NCBI GenBank assembly: GCA_018302815.1
Contig: JAGVZE010000016.1
Coordinates: 1-64,000, forward strand
DNA from: Candidatus Woesearchaeota archaeon
GTDB taxonomy: Archaea; Nanobdellota; Nanobdellia; Woesearchaeales; ARS49
DNA length: 64,000 bases
Direction: 5' to 3'
Shown: in pieces, positions 28,232 through 37,749 of the stretch
Layout: each line of letters starts with the position of its first letter
Numbering within the stretch: the stretch's first letter is position 1
Position numbers and translations under genes: made by a program
Notes under the pieces: generated by a model
What the model was told of the DNA's origin: nothing
Seen by the model: the letters and a program-made list of their open reading frames with translations, nothing else
Database searches by the model: none

Positions 28232-29078
28232 CGCGTTCGAACCTTGCGCGAAACGAAACATACTGCTATTCCTAGCGGGAGCAAAGCCAAATCTTTACGC
28301 GCAGATGAAAATCAAGGCGAACATTCATGACAAACACGAATTCGAACGCCTTTTACGCCTAAATAAATTCCCCTTCCTTGTTTCCAAACCAAAAGGATTC
28401 GAAGAGATAACCTCAATTAAGGGCAGCAAAGCAGTGTGGAAGTTCAACGGCACCTGGTACGGATACGACATTTTCAGAAGCCTGCACGACAAAAGTGAAT
28501 TTGACCGATATCTCAAATTGCTTAAACAGAAAAAGCACAAACAAGCAGACATTCTTGCAGGCGAACTCTACGGATATCCCAAATGCTGCGTTGATGAATA
28601 CATACGCTCGCATGATGAGAACTACCTTCGCAAAAGATACACTTATCACGAATATTTCAGCAAACTGCACGCAAGCGATTTGAAATTTCCATTCATAGCG
28701 TTCACTCCGGGAAGCCTTCACTGCCCATACGCCATCGCGATGAATAGAGCATACGGACTCGCGCTCAAACGCATAAGTTTGCGGTTTTATAAGGAATACA
28801 CAACAGCGAAGACATACACGGCTCAGCTGATAATTGATTTTGAGAACGATTTTGGCATCTGGAAACAAAAAGACGGCCACGACTACGTCGCGATAACAAA
28901 GAACAAGATAAAAGGCAACCATTACCTTTTGAGCTTCCTTAGCAAGAAACCCTACGCGCGAGGAACAATCATCAACGCACAAGTCACGATGCAATATCAC
29001 GTCGCAAGCGTCAAACCAGGCAAGCGCATAGGACATCTGAATGATTTCCACCACGAGAGGCGCTTCACACTTCTATGA
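28188..29078 (+). CDS. DUF483-like conserved archaeal protein
   Basis: 'LAGELYGYPKCCVDEYI' motif; overlaps lig start by ATGA. Confidence 0.6.
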   Translation: MNEHQHLVRFVERSDAFEPCAKRNILLFLAGAKPNLYAQMKIKANIHDKHEFERLLRLNKFPFLVSKPKGFEEITSIKGSKAVWKFNGTWYGYDIFRSLHDKSEFDRYLKLLKQKKHKQADILAGELYGYPKCCVDEYIRSHDENYLRKRYTYHEYFSKLHASDLKFPFIAFTPGSLHCPYAIAMNRAYGLALKRISLRFYKEYTTAKTYTAQLIIDFENDFGIWKQKDGHDYVAITKNKIKGNHYLLSFLSKKPYARGTIINAQVTMQYHVASVKPGKRIGHLNDFHHERRFTLL

Positions 29079-30739
29079 AATTCGCGCAGTTCGCGGCAAT
29101 ATGCGAAAAACTCGAGCGCACATCATCATACATCGAGATGAAAAAAACGCTCGCTCAATTCTTTAAAAATGCGGATAAAAAAGATGTCAAACGGGCGGCT
29201 TATCTTCTGCTTGGCACAATCGAACCATCTTATTCGGATATAAATCTGGGCATTGCTGAAAATATGGCGCTTAGAAGCCTTGAAAACGCATTTGACGTCA
29301 AAAATATCAAAGCTGCATCCCGAAAAACAGGAGACATAGGAGAAACAGCGGAACAGTACGCGCACAGCAAACCATCCCTTACCATACCAGAAGTTTTCGA
29401 TACGCTGCACAAAATCGCGGCAGCAAGCGGGCAAGGAAGCCAAGATAAGAAAGTGAATCTACTATCATCGCTCTTCAAAAAATGTTCAGCGATTGAAGCC
29501 AGATATCTTGCGCGATTATGCCTTGGACAACTGCGCCTCGGAGTAGGCGACAAAACCATACTTGAAGCGCTTGCAGACGCATTCGCTGACAAAAGCGCAA
29601 AAAAAGACCTCGAGCACGCGTTCACGATACGCCCAGACATCGGAACAATCGCGCAAACACTCGCCGACAAAGGAATAAACGCGGTTCGCAGAATCGGCGT
29701 GCAAGTAGGAACGCCGATCCAAATGATGCTATGCCAAAGAATTGAGAATTTGGAGGAGTTGAAACAAAGAACAGGCTTTCCGGTAGCTGTTGAAACCAAA
29801 TACGACGGCGAAAGAATACAGGCGCACAAAAAAGGAAAAATAATCACTCTATTTAGCAGACGGCTTGAGAACATCACAAAACAATTCCCCGAGATAACTG
29901 AAGCGCTTTTGAAACTCACCGGAGATTTTATCGTTGAGGGAGAAGCAGTGGCTGTTGATGCCAACGGAGGGATTCTTCCATTCCAAACAATGATGCAGCG
30001 CAGGCGAAAGCACAACGTTGAAGAGTACAGCAAAAAAATCCCTGTCGCGCTAAAACTCTTCGACTGTTTGTACTTCAATTCAAAGACACTAATGTCAAAA
30101 TCGTATCCTGAACGATACACTGCTCTAGCAAAACTTTTGAAAAAAGGAAAAACCCTGCAACTAGCAGACAGAACCCTTTGCAGCAACTCTTCATGCGCAG
30201 ACGAATTCTTCCAAAATATCGTTGTAGGAGGCGGAGAAGGCATAGTCATCAAAAGTTTGAAAGCGGATAGTTCGTATCAAGCAGGAGTTCGCGGCTGGCA
30301 CTGGATAAAATGGAAGCCAGAATACGTCAAAGGAATGAGAGACACGTTCGATCTTGTAGTTGTAGGCGCGTACTTTGGCAGGGGAAGACGGGCAGGAAAA
30401 TACGGCGCTCTGCTCTGCGCAGCTTACGATGACAAGAATGATAAGTTTGAGACTTTTTGCAAACTAGGCACAGGATTCAAAGATACTGATTTGGCGCATT
30501 TCTTCAAGCTTCTAAAGAGAACGGATACGAAACCTGCACTTGTGAATTGTTCAACTGCGATGGAACCTGACGTTTGGGTAGTGCCTGAAATAGTGGTTGA
30601 AGTCGCAGGAGCGGAGATAACAAAGTCGCCAACTCACACTACCGGATATGCATTGCGCTTCCCAAGGTTTTTACGAATTCGCGAGAAGAAACCAGAGCAG
30701 GCGACGAGCGTAAAAGAAATAAAAAAGATGATTAATTAG
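29075..30739 (+). CDS. lig: ATP-dependent DNA ligase
   Basis: VETKYDGERIQAHKKG active site, FIVEGEAVA, EGIVIKSL, HWIKWKPEY. Confidence 0.97.
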   Translation: MKFAQFAAICEKLERTSSYIEMKKTLAQFFKNADKKDVKRAAYLLLGTIEPSYSDINLGIAENMALRSLENAFDVKNIKAASRKTGDIGETAEQYAHSKPSLTIPEVFDTLHKIAAASGQGSQDKKVNLLSSLFKKCSAIEARYLARLCLGQLRLGVGDKTILEALADAFADKSAKKDLEHAFTIRPDIGTIAQTLADKGINAVRRIGVQVGTPIQMMLCQRIENLEELKQRTGFPVAVETKYDGERIQAHKKGKIITLFSRRLENITKQFPEITEALLKLTGDFIVEGEAVAVDANGGILPFQTMMQRRRKHNVEEYSKKIPVALKLFDCLYFNSKTLMSKSYPERYTALAKLLKKGKTLQLADRTLCSNSSCADEFFQNIVVGGGEGIVIKSLKADSSYQAGVRGWHWIKWKPEYVKGMRDTFDLVVVGAYFGRGRRAGKYGALLCAAYDDKNDKFETFCKLGTGFKDTDLAHFFKLLKRTDTKPALVNCSTAMEPDVWVVPEIVVEVAGAEITKSPTHTTGYALRFPRFLRIREKKPEQATSVKEIKKMIN

Positions 30740-30780
30740 TAAAAGACACAAAGTTAAGAACAAGAGTTGTGTCTTTTACT
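30738..30780. terminator. Inverted repeat at lig 3' end
   Basis: AGTAAAAGACACAA / TTGTGTCTTTTACT, 14-bp perfect stem. Confidence 0.55.
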
Positions 30781-30785
30781 CTTTT

Positions 30786-30825
30786 AGAACAGGACGTAAT
30801 TGTCCAATAACTAAAGTCCTGTTCT
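30786..30825. repeat. Second inverted repeat downstream of lig
   Basis: AGAACAGGAC / GTCCTGTTCT, 10-bp perfect stem. Confidence 0.5.
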
Positions 30826-30845
30826 GAAATAGCACAATTCTTTTA

Positions 30846-31468
30846 AATGAACACATCACATAATACTCATCACAGAAGACGAATGCAAACAATTCGAAGG
30901 AAAACTGCTTTTCGATAACGAGAAAGGGTTCAAGCGAAACGCAGTTCTCGGCGTTTACCGCTTCCTTGCAAAACACGAAGGCACAACAAGGGAAATTCCT
31001 CAAACGATCAACCTTAACAAAGAACTCTTCGTAGCAAGATATGTAATTCCTGAATGCTGGAATCTGGACTACAAAGTAGATGAAAATGGCCTTAGCGTAT
31101 CATTCTGCGAACACTGCATTTCAATGAGCCTTGGCCTTACTGACGATGATTACGAGTACGACCCGACAACTGATGAACGAAAACCTAACATCGATCTACA
31201 AGACATACTAAACCCGACAATAATTTGGGCGTTTGCGCCGCCGCACCCGGAATTCGTAAGAGCATACTGGTTCAGAAGAGACGTCCCGGTTGAAAGCAAA
31301 TACGCGCCAGAAGAACACTCGTTCACATTTCTAGGATTCGCCGAAAGCAAACTCGACTATGAACGCTTATGCTGGCTCACGGAAAATATGCACGCGCACT
31401 TCGTTGAAGAGAAGAAAAACGTCAAAGGAACAATAACGCTAGACGGAATTGTGCAAAAAACACTCTGA
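30846..31468 (+). pseudogene. Paralog of the 37228 protein with broken or non-canonical start
   Basis: Frame open 30851-31468 encodes FEGKLLFDNEKGFKRNAVLGVYRFL... like VEGTIIFESDEKGFARNSTLSTYRFL; ATG at 30846 is out of frame and no ATG/GTG/TTG precedes 31124 in frame. Confidence 0.55.
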
Positions 31469-31571
31469 ACAGTGCTCATTTAACTAGCTGTTTGAATAAA
31501 ATATCTGAAAAGATGACTTATCACGAACAGGAAATGAAAAGGGTTATAAATGTCTGATTTTTTCCGAACGT

Positions 31572-32729
31572 GTGGACCACATAATATATAAAAAAAGTTC
31601 AATGCCGCTCATTGTCACCGCAGATACGAAACTTGGTGAAAGATTGGATTCTATACTAGAGGGTATCAAGATAACTACGGATCACCAACAAATTTTAAAT
31701 AAGTATGCTAAGAAAGACTTTTTACATATCGAAGCGGTTGGCGAAAAAAGCGTAGCATTTCATAGTTGTGAACGGGACTGTGCTAAGCTCGTTAATTTGG
31801 TTGAGCAAAAGACTGGTTCAAAGACACGTTTATTAGGAGCATATTCAATAGAAGAAGAAGGTTACGTTGTAGGGTATAACGTGAAGGAGTTTTTCAGTGG
31901 AGCTGAGCTGTTCTCAGTGAAATATGGTGCACCTAAAGTCAGCAGTGATACTTTTCCACCATTTTTTTCGGGAAAAAGTAATCCATTGCTATGGGTAGAA
32001 AATACTGCTTTCTCAATGGATGGTAAACTGCCAGTGAAATGCCCTCCTGACCACATAAGTTTCCGTTGTGCGCCCACTGAGTTGCCAGACGGCCGACATG
32101 TTGGAATTGTCTCACAAAAAATGGTTGATATAATAACTGGTGAAAAAATCTGCGAGTTGCCTCCATATGATAGAATATATTGTCTTTCTACGTACGCCGC
32201 GGGTAAATTATACGTTACTGGCGATGGCAGTCGTAATGATTATCAGCGTTTTTGTGTGTTCACTATTTCTTCTGGAAAGGATGAATGCTATGATGTCAAA
32301 GAGCGTATATTTAAGGAAGACCGTGAAGTTCATACACTTCTAACTCTTAATGATACTCCTTACGGAATAGGCCATTGCGGAGGAGCTTTTGATCTATCTG
32401 ACAATAACCTTTTAGAAGGCAACGAGGATAACGTAAAAGGATGCAAAAATCAATATGGCCGTAAGCGTAATTTTTCTTTCCATTTCCCGGAGTTACCAGG
32501 TCAATTATTAGCAATCGTATCCAATCAAAAGCTGGTGAGGAAACTTGTTCGAATCGGAGAAAAAATAAAAGAGGAAGCACGTGATGAATTGGTTAACGTG
32601 ATAGAAGTGATGGAATCTTTGCGTGAAAAGCCAGAAATCCTTAAAGCGTTTGCGCTGAGCCTTCCTTGGGTTCAGCCGCTTGAAATGCAACAACGCAAGG
32701 ATTTTTACAATCTTTTTGCGAGATATTAA
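31572..32729 (+). CDS. Hypothetical protein with atypical codon usage
   Basis: 385 aa ORF, more AT-rich than neighbours. Confidence 0.65.
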   Translation: MDHIIYKKSSMPLIVTADTKLGERLDSILEGIKITTDHQQILNKYAKKDFLHIEAVGEKSVAFHSCERDCAKLVNLVEQKTGSKTRLLGAYSIEEEGYVVGYNVKEFFSGAELFSVKYGAPKVSSDTFPPFFSGKSNPLLWVENTAFSMDGKLPVKCPPDHISFRCAPTELPDGRHVGIVSQKMVDIITGEKICELPPYDRIYCLSTYAAGKLYVTGDGSRNDYQRFCVFTISSGKDECYDVKERIFKEDREVHTLLTLNDTPYGIGHCGGAFDLSDNNLLEGNEDNVKGCKNQYGRKRNFSFHFPELPGQLLAIVSNQKLVRKLVRIGEKIKEEARDELVNVIEVMESLREKPEILKAFALSLPWVQPLEMQQRKDFYNLFARY

Positions 32730-32827
32730 CCACTACAAATTTAATACACGCCAAGATTGACTACCTTTTCACGGATTTTTGCCAGTCAGTCAGATTAACC
32801 TGCTAAAATCATTCTTGCAAGAAAAAA

Positions 32828-32877
32828 ACATAAAAGGAACAATAACGCTAGACGGAATTGTGCAAAAGACGCTTTAA
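32828..32877 (+). pseudogene. C-terminal relic duplicating the 3' end of 31124..31468
   Basis: 'KGTITLDGIVQKTL*' with near-identical DNA. Confidence 0.6.
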
Positions 32878-32910
32878 AATAATTGCGAATAAGGAACCTT
32901 CATTTCCCAT

Positions 32911-32951
32911 CGGAAACACTCAGCAATCAATATGACTAGCGAGTGTTTCCG
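32911..32951. terminator. Hairpin between convergent genes
   Basis: CGGAAACACTC / GAGTGTTTCCG. Confidence 0.45.
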
Positions 32952-32959
32952 AGTGTGCT

Positions 32960-32999
32960 CGGAATGACGCAGAATTATCAATTAGTCGGCGTCATTCCG
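32960..32999. terminator. Hairpin overlapping 3' end of the 32978 gene
   Basis: CGGAATGACGC / GCGTCATTCCG. Confidence 0.45.
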
Positions 33000-33916
33000 A
33001 CATATGGAGAATTTTTTGCACGCGACGCGACCACCGCGAGCGCCGGACCATCGTAGCTGACGTCGTCGTCGATGCCGAACCCGTAGTCGTAGTCGACGCC
33101 GCGGCCAAACACCACAGCCCGCTCACCTTTGTATGCCGTACCGGGTCTCCATCCGTAAGAGGGGTTTTGTGTTTCAAGTATTCGTTGGTATAGCGTGTCG
33201 ACTTGTTCTATGCTGTCCGCATCAAGGACGGCTTGAACGAATACGAATCCGTTCAGCATTTGGCTAACGTATCCGCTTTCTCCTGCGATTTCTTGTTTTC
33301 GCACGTATTGGTCTGGTCTTTTGTAGTTGTGAATAACTTCACCAAGACCATATTTTGGTCGTGTGAGCATGATCGGCCAGGATTCGAGTTGTTGTTTGAA
33401 CCATTTTTCGGCGCGTTCTACATCGTTTCTTTGAATGTTCAAATCTCGCAGCTGGTTGACAGCAACGAGGCTCCGGTGCAGTTCAGCAGCGTCAGCGCCG
33501 TATACGTGTACGTTCTTGCCTTCGTTTTTTCTTGTTGTGTAGCTTGCGAGTTCGTCTTGTGTGAATGTTGTTTTGTCCCCGTCTTGTATTCTGTTTAGGA
33601 GCCATTCGATGTTTTGTTTAGCTCTTGGCTGGCCGTCTTGGAGGGTGATTTCTGCGTTGTGAACTTTCATCGCGTTTGGCCTGCCGGGAAGTTCGGAGTG
33701 TCGGTAAAATGTGATCCAAGGCATTTCAAAAGTAGTGACCCACGCGTCTTGGACAACAACTTCGTTGGGAACGCTTTGAAGCAGGCGCAGTAGAACATCT
33801 CTTCCTTCGTCTTCTCTGCCCGCCCTTCGTAAAGCTTTAGCATGTTCAGCAATATCTGATGGAGACCCGCTTGCCCTTGCTTTACGTTCAAGCGCCTGGA
33901 GTAATACGTCACTCAT
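32978..33916 (-). CDS. 'MSDxxLxxLER' module protein with C-terminal DGPALAVVASRAK block
   Basis: MSDVLLQALERKARASGSPSDIAEHAKALRRAG; shared C-terminus with the 33913 paralog. Confidence 0.7.
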   Translation of the reverse strand: MSDVLLQALERKARASGSPSDIAEHAKALRRAGREDEGRDVLLRLLQSVPNEVVVQDAWVTTFEMPWITFYRHSELPGRPNAMKVHNAEITLQDGQPRAKQNIEWLLNRIQDGDKTTFTQDELASYTTRKNEGKNVHVYGADAAELHRSLVAVNQLRDLNIQRNDVERAEKWFKQQLESWPIMLTRPKYGLGEVIHNYKRPDQYVRKQEIAGESGYVSQMLNGFVFVQAVLDADSIEQVDTLYQRILETQNPSYGWRPGTAYKGERAVVFGRGVDYDYGFGIDDDVSYDGPALAVVASRAKNSPYVGMTPTN

Positions 33917-34893
33917 TTTAGTCCGCCTCTATTTCCACTGGAGAATTTTTTTGCGCGCGACGCGACCACCGCGAGCGCCGGACCATCGCTGAGGATGACG
34001 TCGTTGATGTTGAACCTGTTGTTGATGTCGTTGCGGCCCAACACCACAGCCCGCTTGGCAGGTCTCAAGTTGAAGTCTAGTGTCCAGAATCTGAATTCTC
34101 GAAGGAAGTTGTTATCATTTCGTCTTGAACTTGTGTATTGGAATGCGTGAACTGCTCGTTCGTAGTGTGGTCCAAAGAGTTCTTCAAGAACTGCTATTGC
34201 ATCTTGTGGAATTGCATTTTGAGTTGAGTTTCGTCTTTCTTCTTGTTCCGAGGCGAGTATGAGTGGTCCGTATTCAGGAATGATGATTCGTCGGCTCGCG
34301 ATTTCTCCGGTGTCAAGCCGGATGTGTTCAATGGTTGCCTCGCTGTTTCCATGATAGTCAACGGCAGTTCCTGTGCGTGGCCAGTTGGTTTCTTGCGCGC
34401 GGTATTGGGTTAAGACTTGATCAATGGTTGGTTTGAGCGCTGGATGGTCGTGATGGTCGTAGCAGAAGAGTCTGATGGCTGTTTCTACTTTGGTGTTTGG
34501 AATTACAAGTTTGCCGGGCAGACTTTGTTTTTGGAGTTCTTGGTCGAGTTCTTGTGCGCGCAGTCTCCAGTTGTCGTGTGTTCTTGGCATTCCGTTGTCA
34601 AGGAAGTTCTTTGCGCGCGTAATACTCCAGAGCGTGCCATCAACTTCAAGATTTTCATATAAGAATGATGGGCCAAGGATGGGGTGGTTGACTTCTCGAA
34701 CAAATGCGCCGCCTGCACCAACGTAAGTTTGGATAAGTGATTGGTCGGCTGGCAGGGTATTCAGAACAACGTATGCGAGGTTTCTTGCGTCTTCTCTTTG
34801 GCCTCCTCGAAGGCGTGCCTGCGCAAGCCTTGCGCCTGCTGAAAGTTCGCCGCATAGCCAGTCTCTCTCTAACTCTCGAATGCGTGGATCCAT
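33913..34893 (-). CDS. 'MDxRIRELER' module protein with C-terminal DGPALAVVASRAK block
   Basis: MDPRIRELERDWLCGELSAGARLAQARLRGGQ; ATGA overlap with the 32978 gene. Confidence 0.7.
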   Translation of the reverse strand: MDPRIRELERDWLCGELSAGARLAQARLRGGQREDARNLAYVVLNTLPADQSLIQTYVGAGGAFVREVNHPILGPSFLYENLEVDGTLWSITRAKNFLDNGMPRTHDNWRLRAQELDQELQKQSLPGKLVIPNTKVETAIRLFCYDHHDHPALKPTIDQVLTQYRAQETNWPRTGTAVDYHGNSEATIEHIRLDTGEIASRRIIIPEYGPLILASEQEERRNSTQNAIPQDAIAVLEELFGPHYERAVHAFQYTSSRRNDNNFLREFRFWTLDFNLRPAKRAVVLGRNDINNRFNINDVILSDGPALAVVASRAKKFSSGNRGGLK

Positions 34894-35026
34894 AGCCGTT
34901 CTTTGGCATAATCCCCTTTATAAAGCTTCCGATATGTTAGTCACTATTGAGTTACTACAAAATCCTTTTGAGAGAAAACCTGAAGGAGAATTTTTCAGAT
35001 AACACAACTTCCCTGATTTTTTCGAC

Positions 35027-35230
35027 GTCAAAAACCACCTGTGCCCCTCGCTGCGCTCGGGAACACCAGCAGCATGACGAGTGACCACTGGTTATTGAGC
35101 ACATCACAAAAACGCATCTGCGTTTTTGGGAACTTGAAAAGTTTCGCTTTTCGCGTCTCGGAATTCTACCCCCTAGCAGGTTGCGATGAACAATCCATCA
35201 GTCTTAAAACTGGTGGAATTCCGCTGTTTT
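35027..35230. repeat. Intergenic repeat copy A downstream of the MazF-like gene
   Basis: gtcaaaaaccacc..., catgacgagtgacc, ggaattccg.tgttt shared with copy B. Confidence 0.65.
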
Positions 35231-35609
35231 AAGCAATCACTTTTCTAACTTCTTCCTTCACTTGCTCAAGAACAGTCGTGTTTACTCTTCCTAGTTTTCT
35301 AATGACTATCGCTTTGTGTATTGTGAAAAGCTTGTCTGCCTTGATTCTGCTAAGAAAGTGAAGCGTGCCTTCTGCAAGATCTTTTTGTTCGAGCATTACA
35401 GAATATGGTTCGTCCTTAATGTTGGACGTGATACCGCAAATGACCATGTCCTCAACTCTACTGTTGCGCGCAGTGCTTGATATAACAAGCGCCGGCCGCT
35501 GCTTCGCATCTTTCAAATTAGAAAAAGGCACAGGAACAAGAAGGACATCTCCTTGCCTAAATTGTGTCCCAGACATCATCTGCTTTTGTACCCCAGAATT
35601 GCTTTGCAA
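35229..35609 (-). CDS. PemK/MazF-family toxin
   Basis: 'FRQGDVLLVPVPFSNLKDAKQRPALVISS...KADKLFTIHKAIVIRKLGRV'. Confidence 0.88.
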   Translation of the reverse strand: MQSNSGVQKQMMSGTQFRQGDVLLVPVPFSNLKDAKQRPALVISSTARNSRVEDMVICGITSNIKDEPYSVMLEQKDLAEGTLHFLSRIKADKLFTIHKAIVIRKLGRVNTTVLEQVKEEVRKVIA

Positions 35610-35811
35610 CGTCTTCGGAATGCTTTAGCAAGTGCCGGAATTCATCCTTTGCCTCTTTTCCGAACTGTTCTGCCTTCTGCAGCAACAACCTGTTTTTTTC
35701 GCGTATCAAGATAAGCGTGTCGCCTTGCTTGATGCCTATCTCTTCGCGTATATCCGCCGGAATAGAAATTTGTCCTTTCTCGGACACTTTAACCGTCTTT
35801 AGCTCCATCAT
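35557..35811 (-). CDS. AbrB/SpoVT-type antitoxin
   Basis: 'TVKVSEKGQISIPADIREEIGIKQGDTLILI'. Confidence 0.9.
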   Translation of the reverse strand: MMELKTVKVSEKGQISIPADIREEIGIKQGDTLILIREKNRLLLQKAEQFGKEAKDEFRHLLKHSEDVAKQFWGTKADDVWDTI

Positions 35812-35894
35812 GCAAATTTGTAAGAATATTCTTACATATAAATCTTCTCTTTATGAACCATCTCAAAAGGCACAGTTCACAAGGAAAGTAGGTT

Positions 35895-36045
35895 GTCAAA
35901 AACCACCGGTGATCGCGCTGTGGCGCTCAACACCGGTGGCATGACGAGTGACCGGTGGTTTTTGAGCACACTCGGAATTTCACCCTATTGTGGTTTGTGA
36001 TCGAGCAAACCACCAGTCATCAGAATGGCGGAATTCCGATGTTTA
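35895..36045. repeat. Intergenic repeat copy B upstream of the AbrB-like gene
   Basis: 15-bp inverted repeat TCAAAAACCACCGGT / ACCGGTGGTTTTTGA; direct-orientation match to copy A. Confidence 0.65.
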
Positions 36046-36064
36046 AAGTACCTGCTCTCACAAA

Positions 36065-36337
36065 TCATCTATTTCTGTAGCGCGGCTGGATTTCGTCTTC
36101 GTCCCTGCCGTACGCGCTAGGACGTCCTTGCCAGTCAAGACGGTAGTTCTGCTCCCACTGCCTATTTGGCGCCTCTTCGTATCTACGCGAAGGAGGAGTT
36201 GTGGCGTGGAAATGCCCTTGCGCATCTCCGTGGAAGTGTATTGAACAGCCTGAAAGCGCTATCGAGCACAGTATTGCCTGAACTTTTTCAGATAGCCTCA
36301 CGTCAATCACCCTCCAACCGATCGAGAATCTTATCAA
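36065..36337 (-). CDS. Small putative lipoprotein
   Basis: 'AILCSIALSGCSIHFHGD' lipobox-like; start uncertain. Confidence 0.45.
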   Translation of the reverse strand: MIRFSIGWRVIDVRLSEKVQAILCSIALSGCSIHFHGDAQGHFHATTPPSRRYEEAPNRQWEQNYRLDWQGRPSAYGRDEDEIQPRYRNR

Positions 36338-37172
36338 AAGCGATATTCACCTTTGTCGCAAGGAACGTGTAAAAGCGTTTTTCAGAATCTGAAATACCTG
36401 CCTCATCCTCGTCGCGATATTTGTTTCCCCTGACCGCGTCCTGAATGAGATCCAAGTAATGAGCCCTTTCGCCTTCATAAATAATGACAGGCGGAAGACC
36501 TGAAGACGTCAAAGTAAGGTTTTGAAGCATGCGCGAAGTTCTTCCGTTCCCGTCTGAAAATGGGTGAATACGAGCAGTATTGAGGTGCAAGTACAATGCC
36601 TGTTCGAGTACAGGAAGCTGTTTAGACTCCTCGAACATGTTAGCCATTTCAGACGGAACTTTTTCAGGTCTTGGCGGAATCAAATGACTTCCAGAGATTC
36701 TCACTGCGTCACGCCTGTACGAATGAATGAAGTCAGGCTCGATTCTTGAAGCCAAGCCAATAACAAGCTCATCACACAAGTTTGCTTTTTCGTATTCCGA
36801 TTTGCCCCAAAGCCAGGCGGCGCGCACATTCTCCTGACAATCTTTAATGTGCCGCGCAATATCCAGCCTCTCCTTTGCAGATATTTGTTTATATAATTGG
36901 CTTTTCGGAATCTCTATTCTAAGAGAATGGTTATTCGCCTCTGAATTAAGGGCGTCAAGAATTTGGCCGTGAACCGCTAAAGCAAAATCGCATTTTTCAA
37001 GCTTATCTTCTAAGTATGCCTGCTTTCTTGAGATATCCTTACGAAGGTCAGGGTCAAACATTTGGCTTCGAACGATAGCTCTACGAACACTATTTAAATA
37101 TTGCGTTACCATACAGTGACACTTCCTGAGCGAGCTTATAAATCTTTTCTTTTTGTCACTTTTTGGAGACAA
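36303..37172 (-). CDS. Fic-domain protein
   Basis: HPFSDGNGRTSR catalytic motif. Confidence 0.93.
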   Translation of the reverse strand: MSPKSDKKKRFISSLRKCHCMVTQYLNSVRRAIVRSQMFDPDLRKDISRKQAYLEDKLEKCDFALAVHGQILDALNSEANNHSLRIEIPKSQLYKQISAKERLDIARHIKDCQENVRAAWLWGKSEYEKANLCDELVIGLASRIEPDFIHSYRRDAVRISGSHLIPPRPEKVPSEMANMFEESKQLPVLEQALYLHLNTARIHPFSDGNGRTSRMLQNLTLTSSGLPPVIIYEGERAHYLDLIQDAVRGNKYRDEDEAGISDSEKRFYTFLATKVNIAFDKILDRLEGD

Positions 37173-37227
37173 CTAGTGCGTATTGAAGACAAACATTTTT
37201 AAACGAACAGCAAGGAGACCGTTTTGA

Positions 37228-37749
37228 GTGAAGACAATGGCAAGACTAGTAGAAGGCACCATCATATTCGAGAGCGACGAGAAAGGGTTTGCGCGCAACA
37301 GCACGCTCTCAACTTATCGCTTCCTTCGCGACAATAACGTATTCTGCTCAGAATATGACTCAATTTTTGAGACACCCACACTATCAAGAGAAGAGTTTTA
37401 CGCGCACCACTCGAATTTAGACCTTTGGAGGCTTGATTACACATTCGCTGACGGACACATAGAAATATTCGAGACATCGCACAGCTTCACAGAAGATGAA
37501 GAAGCCATTGCAACAAAACCCAACCCACTTGTGAACTGGGTGTTTCCTGAAGAACCTTACATATTGCTCGTATATTGGATTAAAAAAAATACAACCCACG
37601 AAAAACTTTTCTCGTTCCTAACCTGCGATGAGAAACATTACCAAAATGTCGAACAACTAATCAGCAATCTTTGCAGGCATTTCAAGAAGGAAGGACGCAA
37701 AGTCGAAGCGAAAATATCGCTCGATGCAGTCGTTCAAGAGACATTCTAA
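37228..37749 (+). CDS. Hypothetical protein, intact paralog of the 30846-31468 pseudogene
   Basis: VEGTIIFESDEKGFARN...AKISLDAVVQETF. Confidence 0.6.
   Translation: MKTMARLVEGTIIFESDEKGFARNSTLSTYRFLRDNNVFCSEYDSIFETPTLSREEFYAHHSNLDLWRLDYTFADGHIEIFETSHSFTEDEEAIATKPNPLVNWVFPEEPYILLVYWIKKNTTHEKLFSFLTCDEKHYQNVEQLISNLCRHFKKEGRKVEAKISLDAVVQETF

Noticed and set aside
29230-30252. 340-aa minus-strand ORF
   Set aside because: Antisense to DNA ligase and rich in Ser/Phe as expected for antisense of biased codons.
31572-32729. AT-richer ORF as part of a defence system
   Set aside because: No recognisable domain or partner gene; composition alone is not enough.
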